Shown here: positions 10,230 through 18,732 of the stretch, in pieces
Position numbering within the stretch: the first letter of the stretch is position 1
Layout of the letters: every line of letters begins with the position of its first letter
Source of the DNA: Anaeromyces robustus
Taxonomy: Eukaryota > Neocallimastigomycota > Neocallimastigomycetes > Neocallimastigales > Neocallimastigaceae
Direction of reading: 5' to 3'
Length of the DNA: 21,878 bases
Assembly: GCA_002104895.1 (NCBI GenBank)
Contig: MCFG01000625.1
Location: forward strand, 1-21,878
Made by a program: the position numbers and the translations under genes
Notes under the pieces: model-generated
The model's input: only the letters and a program-made list of their open reading frames with translations
Told to the model about the DNA's origin: nothing
The model's database searches: none

Positions 10230-11075
10230 CTGCAAAACTACAAAAAGCTTTGCCCAGACTAGTGGATTATGGTAAAGATGTGGATAGCAGGATCTAACGA
10301 AAAAGAAAGCAGTAGAAATTCCATAATAGATTCAGAAGCTTCTTAGACCCCAATTAAGAACCTGAAGTGCCATCTACCGTGGTTCCGACCACCTTGTATG
10401 ATGGGCCAGTAGGGACAGTGTTGCCTCAGAAAACAATTGCAGTTCAGCACTATGGAACCAGAACAACCCTTCGCCACCAGGACTCTCAATCTTTGGTGTT
10501 CCAGTGATATCTTCTGCTAGCTATATGTTCTCATTGGAGAAACAAATGGAAAGAATATACCATCTACCAATGAGTGATGTTAAAGAAATGATCTGTAAGA
10601 AATAGAGATTGGGGACAGATTTAATATTTAAAACCTGAATAATGAATTTCCAAAAACCACGAATTATGTAGTGTACCAGGAATGAAAAGAACGAACAACA
10701 AAATGAATTGGACATACAAAAACTTTTACTTCCAGAACTTATGGAATTCAAGGATGTCTTTAGGTTTTCGACTACCTCCATTACGAGGAAAGTAAGACTT
10801 CAAACTAAAAGTCCATCAGGATAAATTCCGGAGTTATGGTATAAATAACCTATTGTCATTGACTACTATGCTCGCCAAGCCACCCATGAAATGTTAACAC
10901 AATATCTTAAAGACTGTGGATCATTACATCAACTATGCCCTACGCAGTATCCATATTTCCTGTTCCTATGAAGGATGGTACGTACAGATATTAATAATAT
11001 CCCATTCCAAACCTTCGTGATAAATACTTAATAGTATTTGATTTTAGAACAGCATATAAGAAAATTTTATTAATT
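10230..11075 (+). pseudogene. Ty3/gypsy-type pol relic (reverse transcriptase start)
   Basis: This is a markedly less AT-rich block with several frameshifts and stops. One frame gives LLLPELMEFKDVF (about 10722-10763), which matches the segment Ty3/gypsy polyproteins carry just before reverse transcriptase. A second frame gives RLPPLRGK and, after a stop, DFKLKVHQDKFRSYG, corresponding to the usual LPPHR..D..I.L region. Further on come PYAVSIFPVPMKDGTYRY (about 10937-10990, the SPYASPV..V.KKDG.LR motif) and YPIPNLRDKYLIVFDFRTAY (about 11000-11059, the NRYPLP...F..LDLRSGYH motif) with a short deletion. The catalytic YxDD block is not present. Positions 10230-10720 presumably hold worn upstream gag-pol sequence; LEKQMERIYHLPMSDVKEM can be read at about 10531-10590. 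The opposite-strand frame in this block is not a gene. Confidence 0.7.
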
Positions 11076-11274
11076 ATTAATAAAATATTTTTAATAAAAC
11101 TTAATTTTTACAGTGTGCTGTATTGCTTACTATACAAATTTCTCTCAGAACAATGGAAAATTTGAGCCAACAGTAAGAAGGATGTAATTCTAGGTTTAAT
11201 TTACAAATAACTGTTATATTATAATGGATTACTATAACTTTAAAATTCATATTATTAGAGAAAAACAGTTCGCA

Positions 11275-11545
11275 TCAAATGTCTATTGTATCTTTGGTAA
11301 CGCATACGAATCTTTTTTTTGTTACCTTATTTAGTAATCTATAGTCAACACAAAGTCTCCACTTTCCATTTTTCTTAGGTACTATAACTATAGGTGAAGA
11401 CTATGGAGAATGAGATGGTACTATCAACCCCTTGTCAATTATTTTTTTAGTTCTTCCTTTAATGCTGATAATTGAATTTGTGAGAATCTATATGCCTTTT
11501 TCTTAATAGACTTATATCATCTAATAATTACTCAATATATGTCAT
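11275..11545 (-). pseudogene. Ty3/gypsy reverse transcriptase fragment, opposite strand
   Basis: The minus strand gives YRFSQIQLSALKEELKK, then after a one-base shift at an A7 run (11442-11448) IIDKGLIVPSHSP, a TAG at 11403-11401, SSPIVIVPKKNGKWRLCVDY and RLLNKVTKK, ending at a TGA (11277-11275). This matches the N-terminal fingers/palm region of Ty3/gypsy reverse transcriptases (G.I.PS.SP.aSPi..V.KK.G.WR.CVDYR.LN). The TAG sits where Trp or another residue is usual after SP and is a single change from TGG. The fragment ends before the catalytic YxDD motif. It converges on the plus-strand fragment at 10230-11075, and the two come from different copies because they cover the same part of the protein. 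Confidence 0.85.
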
Positions 11546-11576
11546 CGTTATTCCTATAAAGGTCATTGTTGAAATA

Positions 11577-11850
11577 AAGCCAATATGTGTAGCAATATAT
11601 TAGTATATTTAATAATATTATTTTATTTATTAACCAGAAAAATACCTCAGATTTAATAATTCCAAAATGAAGGATTATTAAATTGAAAAATTTAAAAAAA
11701 TAATATAAAAATTAAATGATTTTTATTAGTTATTTAATATCTAAGAATATAAACTAATATATTAGAATATATATAAGGAATATAGTAATAATATAAGAAC
11801 TATTTAATATAATAATATATTAACTATATAATAATCTATGAATTATTATG
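11577..11850. repeat. Mosaic repeat family, fragment 1
   Basis: The left part, 11580-11620 (AATATGTG, then ATATTAGTATATTTAATAAT), runs in the same direction as 17607-17645. The next part, 11631-11760 (CCAGAAAAATACCTC, AAGGATTATTAAATTG), is the reverse complement of 17769-17881. The right part, from about 11798 (AGAACTATTTAATATAATAA), resembles the inverted block at 16387-16410. The family is therefore present here in a rearranged order. Confidence 0.75.
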
Positions 11851-11854
11851 TATT

Positions 11855-12000
11855 GTAATGATAGAGTGGAGTTTATTAGCAACAGGCCCGCAAGCTTGAG
11901 TAACTCGAAATAATGGACAACACGAAAGATCTAAGAAAGATAAAAGACACAGTTAATTAAAAATATGTTTTATAATAAAATGTTTTATTAATTTTTATTA
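11855..12000. other. Unassigned less AT-rich island
   Basis: Contains GAGTGGAGTTTATTAGCAAC, GGCCCGCAAGC and GGACAACACGAAAGATC. In one plus frame a short peptide from about 11870 reads VEFISNRPASLSNSK before a TAA. It is too short and worn to name. It may be a gag or other element relic. Confidence 0.3.
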
Positions 12001-12033
12001 AATTTAAAATATAATAATTTATTAATTAGTTAG

Positions 12034-12454
12034 TGTAATATTTCGAATTACTTATTTAACTAGTTAATAAAAACGCGAAGAAAAAATATTTCTTTTGTCG
12101 AAATTTTACACGTATTTATACTTTTTACGGAAAAATAGTTTTCGTTTGTAAAAAGTATTAAAAGTTCTAGAAACTTAGATTTTTTGATTTAAAATGAATC
12201 TCGGATAAATAAAATTTAAAATAAAAAGAAAAACTAGAATCTTTTAGAATTTAATCGATAAGATTTTATCGATTAAATTCGAGTAATTTCTACAACAAGG
12301 AAAAGTGTAGAAAATTTTGATAATAAATTTTTAAAATAAAATTTTTTCAAAATTGGAAAGAGTGAGAGTCGAACCCGAGAGGTTCGGCCTGATGGTTCTA
12401 GTGTCTGACCACTAGACCATGGTTACTATTTTACTAATTCTGAGTTTCGTTACA
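12034..12454 (-). mobile_element. Candidate solo LTR, minus orientation
   Basis: Read on the minus strand, the block starts TGTAACGAAACTCAG and ends GAAATATTACA. It therefore has TG...CA ends and a short TGTAA/TTACA terminal inverted repeat, about 421 bp in all, which is a normal LTR length. A TATA-like box (GTATAAATACG) lies near 12111-12121 on the same strand. The first 16-18 bases recur at 16228-16245, supporting a shared element terminus. Internal hairpins lie at 12118-12158 (11-bp arms) and 12247-12280 (15-bp arms around GATT). No matching 5-bp target-site duplication was seen (GTTAG against TGGTC), and no second LTR copy is in the window, so this remains a candidate. Confidence 0.4.
12355..12427 (-). 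tRNA. tRNA-like relic (A box and B box), probably pseudogene or SINE head
   Basis: The minus strand carries TGGTCTAGTGG (12419-12409), a good RNA polymerase III A box. At the spacing expected in a tRNA gene it also has GGTTCGACTCT (12375-12365), a good B box. The D stem pairs (GTCT with AGAC). The acceptor, anticodon and T stems do not fold properly, so the amino acid cannot be assigned. GTCTAGTGGTCAGACACTAG also forms a strong local hairpin. It lies inside the candidate LTR at 12034-12454. Most likely it is a decayed tRNA gene or tRNA-derived element. Confidence 0.45.
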
Positions 12455-12499
12455 TGGTCCTCCTCTAGGATTCGGATACCAGACGAATCTCAAAATTAG
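12434..12499. repeat. Stem-loop, 17-bp arms with 2 mismatches around a GC-richer loop
   Basis: The left arm 12434-12450 (CTAATTCTGAGTTTCGT) pairs with the right arm 12483-12499 (ACGAATCTCAAAATTAG). The 32-nt loop is much richer in G/C than the region (CCTCCTCTAGGATTCGG). The left arm overlaps the putative LTR terminus. It could be two facing element ends or a structured RNA. Confidence 0.7.
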
Positions 12500-13307
12500 G
12501 CTAAACTATACCATAAAAATTTTATTAATATTTATAAATTATTTTTGTGTAAAATTTCGAATTTATATAATGATAAAAATTTTGATAATAATAATAAAGA
12601 ATTACATGATATTAATAATAAAATTACATGATATTAATAATAGAATTACATGAATATTGATATTAATAAAGTTATAATATTTTAATAGTAATAAGACTAA
12701 CTAAATTTTAAACTAAGTATAAATATATTTGACTATAGTAATAAAATAAATTTGATATTAATAAAGTAAATAATATCTAAATTTTTTTATAGTGATATTA
12801 ATAATTAATAAAGTGTTTAAGTGTAACGAATATGAGTTATTCTCACTAGGTTGTTGTAGTAATTAATAATAAATAAAACAACAACATGAATAGCTCGAAT
12901 AAAATATATTGAAATATCTATTAAACTGAACGATTTAATTATTTATGGTTTTATATTATTATTTTATTTATTACTAATTGAAATGTTAATGTTGACTCAA
13001 AGAGTCAAAATAAAATAATACATGAAGTTTTTATATTCAAAATCTATTCTAAGTTATTACATGATTGGTTATATAATTTAAAATAAAATATATTTAATTA
13101 TTATTAAAATACAATTTATCTAATTATTAATTAATCTATCCATTTGCTAATTATTAATAATTTATTTAGTTAATTAATGTGTATTCACTTAATTAAGATT
13201 TATTTAACTTATTATTTATCATTCATTTAATTAAATTATAAGTTTATCTAAAAATTAATGATTCATTCATTTAATTAATTTATTATTATAAATATTATTT
13301 CGAAAAG
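12500..13307. other. AT-rich spacer
   Basis: No gene is supported. GTGTAAAATTTCGAAT at 12547-12562 resembles 12033-12048 and the inverted copy at 12096-12112. TGTAACGAATATGAG at 12832 resembles the putative LTR start TGTAACGAAACTCAG. A dispersed (ATTACATGATATTAATAATA)-like short tandem lies at 12600-12650. Confidence 0.5.
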
Positions 13308-13381
13308 GTAAAAAGTAAGATTTGAACCAGTGACAACCAGTATGATTTTACAAGCAGGTACCAATGAACCACTTTAGTAAC
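13308..13381 (-). tRNA. tRNA-Thr(UGU)-like relic
   Basis: The minus strand shows an A box TGGTTCATTGG (13371-13361), a CTTGTAA anticodon-loop-like stretch that would read UGU (Thr), a B box GGTTCAAATCT (13328-13318) and a T5 run directly downstream (13314-13310) that would serve as a Pol III terminator. Overall length and box spacing fit a tRNA gene. Only about 4 of 7 acceptor pairs form, and the T and anticodon stems are poorly paired. It is therefore more likely a decayed tRNA gene or a SINE head than a working tRNA. The Thr assignment rests only on the loop. Confidence 0.45.
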
Positions 13382-13450
13382 AATAACGATTCTTTTGATA
13401 AAGAATGAACAATTAATCTTAATTTCATTAAGATTACTAAATTCTTGTCG

Positions 13451-14640
13451 CGAATATTAGTGGATTTAAAATTGAAATTCACTAATAGATCAATTACATT
13501 TAAATTTCGTTATTGACTAAATCACTTAAAATTCGATTTTCAATAAAATAAACAAATATTAAAAAGTAATTAAATTGATATTGTAAAGGGTTTGGACAAA
13601 TTAAATAAATATTAATCAACTTAATTTAACCCTTAAGATATTAATAAAAATAATCAGAAGAAAAATAACGATAACTTGGCAAATATTGACGATTTCCTCC
13701 GCTTCGCTTTGATTTTATGCTCATTGAGAAGCTCTGCTCAAGAGCTACAACATATCTGAATTTCAGCCCATTTGGACCACTGGTTGGCGAGATATTGGAC
13801 TTTAAAGATTTACACAATATAAAAATATAATTAAATATTTACAAGGATCCATAAATAAATAATTATAAAATTTATATAGATAAAATCTTTTTATTTCAAT
13901 AATTATATTATAATTTATAATAATAATAATTATTCAGATATACAGAAAACGCCTTCAAATAATTTATAAAATATTAATTATAATAATAATAATAATAATT
14001 TATATAATATATTATAATAATTGTTAATTATTTTATAAAAAATTAGAATAGTTGATTATTATATTAATTTACAGAATTTCTTAGAATTCTAAAAAATCTC
14101 AAAAAGATTTAAAATTTACTTAAGATCTTAAATAATTAAAAATATCCCATTTTATCTAGAATTAATTATACAGAAAAGATCATAAAAATTCAAAGATAAA
14201 AATAATTAATATATAGATAAATAATTAAATAGTATACTAAATAATTAAATAATTAAATAGTTAACTAGTTAGATAATTAGAATAGTTATAAATCTAAATC
14301 TTAGATTATGATTCTTATCATTAAATTTATTAATAGTTTATATAGTTTTATATTAGTTTTATATAGTTAGATTTTTATCAATATTATTTTATTCATATAT
14401 TTTATTTAAAATTATACATGTATAAATATAAATCTTAGATTATGATTCTTATCATTAAATTTATTAATAGTTTATATAGTTTTATATTAGTTTTATATAG
14501 TTAGATTTTTATCAATATTATTTTATTCATATATTTTATTTAAAATTATACATGTATAAATATATTATCAATAGATTACAATAATTAAATGTATTAATAA
14601 TTATTAGATTTAGAAAAAGTATAAATAAGGATTGAAATTA
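13451..14640. repeat. Dispersed repeat family, copy 2
   Basis: It shares collinear blocks with 8247-8824: CGAATATTAGTGGATTTAAA at 13451, TTAATAAAAATAAT near 13640, and TTTTTATCAATATT with ATACATGTAT in 14370-14570. This copy is longer and contains a less AT-rich island at about 13690-13800 (TCCTCCGCTTCGCTTTG, GAGAAGCTCTGCTC, CAGCCCATTTGGACCACTGG) absent from copy 1. No open frame is supported in the island. The right limit is approximate. Confidence 0.55.
14296..14563. repeat. Two tandem copies of a 134-bp unit
   Basis: 14296-14429 is repeated at 14430-14563, apparently without differences (both begin AAATCTTAGATTATGATTC and contain TTATATAGTTAGATTTTTAT). It is a recent tandem duplication inside repeat copy 2, since the corresponding region near 8680-8760 is single. 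Confidence 0.92.
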
Positions 14641-16380
14641 CAATTCCTTTTAATCTTTGTAAGATTATTAACTAACTTAGAATTAATGACTTAATAATCT
14701 AATTATTATTTAAACTTTTCTTAATTAACTATTAATAAAAAATATTATTATAAAACTTAATTATTTTAAAAAGTGTTCTTTTAATTAATTATTTTGTTGT
14801 GTAATAAAAATTTGCCTATTAATTATATATTTATTTAATTAGTTATTTTGTTATTAATTAAACATCTTGACCTGACCATTATTAAACCAAAACTACCCTC
14901 ATTTAACAATTCTTTGTGGCTTGTAGAACTTTCCTACATTCTATATTAAATTGAAATTTCCAAAATATATTACAATATAAAATTTATTAATATTAAATTA
15001 TATTATTAATATAAAAATTCAATATATTATTACTAAAAATCAATATAAAAATTATTAATATCAATTAAATATATATATTATTATTAATACAAAATATTTT
15101 ATTATTAATATCAAAACAAAAATTATTAATATCAATAAATAAAAATTATAAAAATTATAAATTATTATTAATCAGCCACTTTTTATTAATATCACTTATA
15201 AAAATTATTAATATGAATTTTATTATCAATATCAAAATATATTTATTAAAGTCAATTATAATAAATAATTAAATCAATTATATTATTATTAATCAATATA
15301 TTATAAATATTAATTATAAAATAAAATAATTTTCATTCAATTTAATACTAAAAATTAGCCAAAAATTACTAATTACAATTACTTTTAAACATAACCAACT
15401 TCCTTGCCATACAATAATTAGTAATAGTCCCTACCAAATTACACCCCAAATTAACTAAAATTATGCACTAAAATATATTTTAATTACAATTATTTTATAC
15501 TATATTATATTAATGAAAATTATTTTTAATTCAATTGATTATAAAAATTTATATTAACAATATAAAACTACTTTTACAGAATTTTATTAATAATACTTAA
15601 CTAAACCACCACAAAAATATGTTATAAATTTTCAGTTACTTATATTAATTTTACAACAACAATAAATAATAAATAATTAAATAATATATAATTATTATTT
15701 ATAATAATAAAATAATAATTATATTAACAATTTAAAATCAATTTAAAATAATTTCTTTTACAATTCTATTAGTAATAGTTTAGTAAATTTTCTGTTAAAA
15801 TTCTAAAATATTCTCTTAAATATATTAATAATTATAATAATAATAAATAGATAGTAATTAATTATTATATAATAAATATTTATAATAATTAACTAATAAT
15901 TTTATTAACAATTTATATTCAATTTATTTTCGTTTTACTTAGTAATTATATTTTAAATTAGTTAGAAAATGTTAGATAGGCTTAACAAATTTTAACTTGT
16001 AAAAAAAAAAATATAAATACGTGTAATTTTTAAAATAATTTTTGAATTTTATCATTATCAATTAATCCTTAATCTTTTATTTTTTATTGATCTTTAATAA
16101 TTCTTAATATTAAAAACTTAATAAATAAAATAACTTTAAACTAAATAAAAATTTTAATTAACAAATCTTGAAGTGTTTTTAAATATTTTGTTTGTTATAA
16201 TCCATTTATTAATTTTATGAACCGTAACATCTGAGTTTCGTTACATGTATAGTAATATATTTAGCTATATAATAATAATAAATTATTACTATATTTTGAT
16301 TATACTTTATTATACTATAATATTAATAATACATGAGAATATTAAAAATACATATAATAAAATATATTATAAAATATAAA
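14641..16380. other. AT-rich spacer with two less AT-rich patches and an LTR-end-like motif
   Basis: No coding frame is supported. Patches at 14865-14945 (CTTGACCTGACC, CTTTGTGGCTTGTAG) and 15380-15475 (CCAACTTCCTTGCC, CCCTACCAAATTACACCCC) have no readable protein. TCTGAGTTTCGTTACATG at 16230-16247 is identical to 12439-12456, the putative LTR terminus, and is preceded by CCGTAACA. Confidence 0.5.
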
Positions 16381-16616
16381 AATAAAAGAACTATTTAATT
16401 TAATATAATAAAGAATAATTTAATATATAATAAAAATATAAATATAAATTCTTTTAATTATTATTATTAAGAAAAGATATAAATTTAAAATTTAATAATT
16501 AATAAAATAATTAACAAAATATAATATTATTATTAAAAGCAACCGGCGCACATAAAAGGCCTGCATATCATAAATTGGTGGAAATATCGGGGATGTGCAA
16601 TAGTAAATATTAATAA
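16381..16616. repeat. Mosaic repeat family, fragment 2
   Basis: 16381-16500 is the reverse complement of 17640-17765 (AAAAGAACTATTTAATTTAA at this end). It is followed by 16500-16614, which matches 17885-17997 in the direct orientation (CACATAAAAGGCCTGCATAT, then ATCGGGGATGTGCAATAGTA) with a handful of substitutions. The minus-strand frame through here is not regarded as a gene. Confidence 0.8.
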
Positions 16617-17162
16617 AATTAAAGATATAATAACAATATTTAATCATAAATTTTATAAACGTGTTATTTTTATATTTAGTGTTAAAAATTATTAAAGACA
16701 ACTGGGAATTCAGGCCAGAATAAAAAGGAATAAGTTTTTAATTAAATTTCTATTGTAAACTAACTTATAAAATTCAATTAGATATAATATGATATATTTT
16801 AATACAATAATTTAAGTTAAAAAAAATTAATGTAAAACAAAAAAAAATAAGTAAAAAACTCATAATTTATAAAATTATATAAATTTTAAATAATAATTAA
16901 AAAAAAAAAGTTATTAATTAATCTTTGCAAGTTTTTTTTTTAAATTATTATTATTTATATAGCATTTTTTCTTTCATAGTGATAGTATAGATATATATAT
17001 AAAAAAAAATAAAATAATAATTATATATGTAGTTAAAATTTTATAGAGTACATTAGTTTTCATAATTATAATAAACACGAATATTTAATTTGGTTATTGT
17101 AACTGCTATTAATATCTTCTAATTAACAACAATAATTATAAAAAAAAAAAATTTAATTATAA
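16617..17162. other. AT-rich spacer before the gypsy element
   Basis: It contains a small patch GACAACTGGGAATTCAGGCC at about 16699-16718 and a poly-A run just before the gag frame. An LTR or primer-binding site for the downstream gypsy gag was not recognised. Confidence 0.5.
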
Positions 17163-17488
17163 TGTCTGTCTGGTTCTACAAGCAGTTCTATAACTGGAAT
17201 CATGGAAGTAGATACTAAAACTTTTCCAAGAATTGATGGTTCACATAAGGATGGGGAAATATGGAAGTTTAGAATCAATGACTGGTTTAATCGTGATGGA
17301 ATTACTACCAGAGAATCAAAATTCAGTTATATTATTGCTGCTGACGATGATATTATAAGAGTACTCATCGAAAAGCAGTCAAGTGTTAATAGAGCTCTGG
17401 ATCTTGATGAATGTGTCGATCTTATAAAGAAGAAATATTGGAGAGAAAATAAAAAGTTCAACAAGTTAAGACAGTTGAAAAGATTTGT
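17163..17488 (+). pseudogene. gag: Ty3/gypsy-type gag, N-terminal capsid part
   Basis: The frame is open from 17163 (after TAA 17160-17162); the first ATG is at 17202, preceded by a Ser-rich stretch SGSTSSSITGI. After the ATG, FPRIDGSHKDGEIWKFRIND and WFNRDGITTRESKFSYIIAA show the F.G......W......WF.......e.k..yi pattern of the retrotransposon gag capsid domain, and CVDLIKKKYWRENKKFNK matches the middle of that domain. The reading leaves the family pattern at about 17488, where the repeat insertion begins, and the frame then stops at 17508-17510. The missing second half continues at 17999, so one gag gene was split by insertion. In the cell, Gag would form the cytoplasmic particle that packages element RNA. 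This copy cannot make it whole. Confidence 0.8.
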
Positions 17489-17998
17489 AATAGAATTCAT
17501 CCTATTATAATTTTATTTTTTATTTTATTTTATTATTAATATTTTATATATATACTTAGTAGTAAATTTTTAATAATTAATTAGTTAAAAAATTGATATA
17601 AAACTAATATGTGTATCAACATATTAGTATATTTAATAATAATTATTAAATATTAAATTTATATCTTTTCTTAATAATAATTATTAAAATAATTTATTAT
17701 TTATATTTTTTATTATATATTAAATATTTATTCTTTATTATATTAAATTAAATAGTTCTTTTATTTTTAGATATTAAATAACTATTTAAAATTATTTAAT
17801 TTTTATATTATTTTTAAATTTTTCAATTTAATAATCCTTCGTCTTGGAATTACTAGATCGGAGGTATTTTTCTGGTAATAAAATAAATAATTAATAAAAT
17901 AATTAATAAAATATAATTATACTATTAAAAGCGACCAGAGCACATAAAAGTCCTGCATATCATAAATTGGTGGAGATATCGGGGATGTGCAATAGTAT
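17489..17998. mobile_element. Repeat insertion inside gag (mosaic family, fragment 3)
   Basis: About 0.5 kb with no coding capacity separates the two halves of the gag domain. It is composed of a block like 11580-11620, a block (17640-17765) found inverted at 16381-16500, a block (17769-17881) found inverted at 11631-11760, and a block (17885-17997) found direct at 16500-16614. AATAG occurs at both edges (17489-17493 and 17991-17995) and could be a 5-bp target duplication. However, AATAGTA also follows the same block at 16607-16613, so it may belong to the element. No transposase or clear terminal inverted repeat is visible, although CATCC near the left edge and GGATG near the right edge are complementary. 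The frame at 17967-18188 is a shadow. Confidence 0.7.
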
Positions 17999-18705
17999 AG
18001 TTATATTAATACTAGATTCCTTAATTTATATGATCAATTGGAATCTAGCGATAAATCTTCTATATCAGTCATTGATTATGAGAATTCGCTTAGGCCAAGA
18101 TTCCAGGTATACGAAAGGGTTACTATGGCTGAGACTGGTACAATTGAAGAAGCTTGCAGTCTCGCCGAAAAATATGAAAATATTTTAAAGGAATCATAAG
18201 AAGTTGGATACTACCTCAACTATAATAATAGAATGGGAACAAATAATTATAGGGATAGAAGATCAAGAGTAAATGAAAGATATTCCTATAATCCCAATAT
18301 CAATAATCAGTATCCAATAAATAATTTTAATAATGTACCTGCTCCTAATAACCAAATGCATTTAATAATATGTTTAAAAATTCAGCCAGAGGACAAATAA
18401 TGAGATATAATAATTCAAATGGATACAATTACAAAGGAAATAATTTTAACAATTTTAATAATTATACTGGAGCTAATAATAACAATAATAACAATAATAA
18501 CTCAAGTAATTTTAATAATATAACACAAAATAATAAAGGCAAAGAACCAGAAATGGATGAATTGATTACTAGAATGCAGAATTTACAAGTCAAAACTTGT
18601 TATTTCTGTAAACAGCCTGGACATGGTATAAAAGATTGTGCCGATTTTACACAATTTCAACAAGACCCAGGTTATATCAATTATATAAATTCACAAAAAA
18701 ACTAA
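17999..18705 (+). pseudogene. gag: Ty3/gypsy-type gag, C-terminal capsid part and CCHC zinc knuckle
   Basis: It begins SYINTRFLNLYDQLESSDKS and continues LRPRFQVYERVTMAETGTIE and EACSLAEKYENILKES. This matches the second half of the retrotransposon gag domain (Y..RF..L, L.P.....V, T...A...A...E). A TAA at 18197-18199 interrupts it, after which the same frame continues with an Asn/Arg-rich linker until a one-base shift at about 18356-18360. The restored frame from 18361 reads FNNMFKNSARGQIMRYNN, an Asn-rich linker, then CYFCKQPGHGIKDC (18598-18639). That is a CX2CX4HX4C zinc knuckle that binds element RNA. The gag frame ends at TAA 18703-18705, immediately after the putative slippery site. Counted from the insertion, the lesions are one stop and one frameshift. 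The zinc-knuckle frame itself is intact from 18361 to its end. Confidence 0.85.
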
Positions 18706-18732
18706 ATAATGGAAGAAGGTTAACTTCCATTA
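18696..18732 (+). promoter_or_regulatory. Putative -1 ribosomal frameshift signal at the gag end
   Basis: A AAA AAC lies at 18696-18702 in the correct phase (gag codons CAA AAA AAC) and is followed at once by the gag stop TAA. A perfect 9-bp stem (18707-18715 with 18724-18732, TAATGGAAG and CTTCCATTA, loop AAGGTTAA) starts 4 nt after the heptamer. If the lower A-T pairs open, the effective spacer is 5-8 nt. Slipping back one base at the heptamer leads exactly into the long open frame beginning CTA at 18702. Heptamer, spacer and stem are the three parts of a classical -1 frameshift site, and the position after the zinc knuckle is where gag passes to pol in many retroelements. An ordinary indel in the A7 run is the alternative. 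Confidence 0.6.

Noticed and set aside
10521-10781. Minus-strand frame of 86 codons
   Set aside because: It lies opposite the plus-strand gypsy relic, whose protein motifs are clear; its own peptide matches nothing I recognise.
12380-12400. Hammerhead ribozyme core because of CTGATGG
   Set aside because: The core needs CTGATGA and a following GAAA at proper spacing; neither is present.
16540-16615. Self-cleaving ribozyme or other structured RNA in the block shared by 16.5 and 17.9 kb
   Set aside because: GCACAT/ATGTGC and CATATC/GATATC can pair, but the substitution between copies breaks a pair rather than compensating, and no hammerhead or other known core is present.
16492-16701. Minus-strand frame of 69 codons
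   Set aside because: It covers a repeated non-coding block that recurs at 17885-17997 without the frame being maintained.
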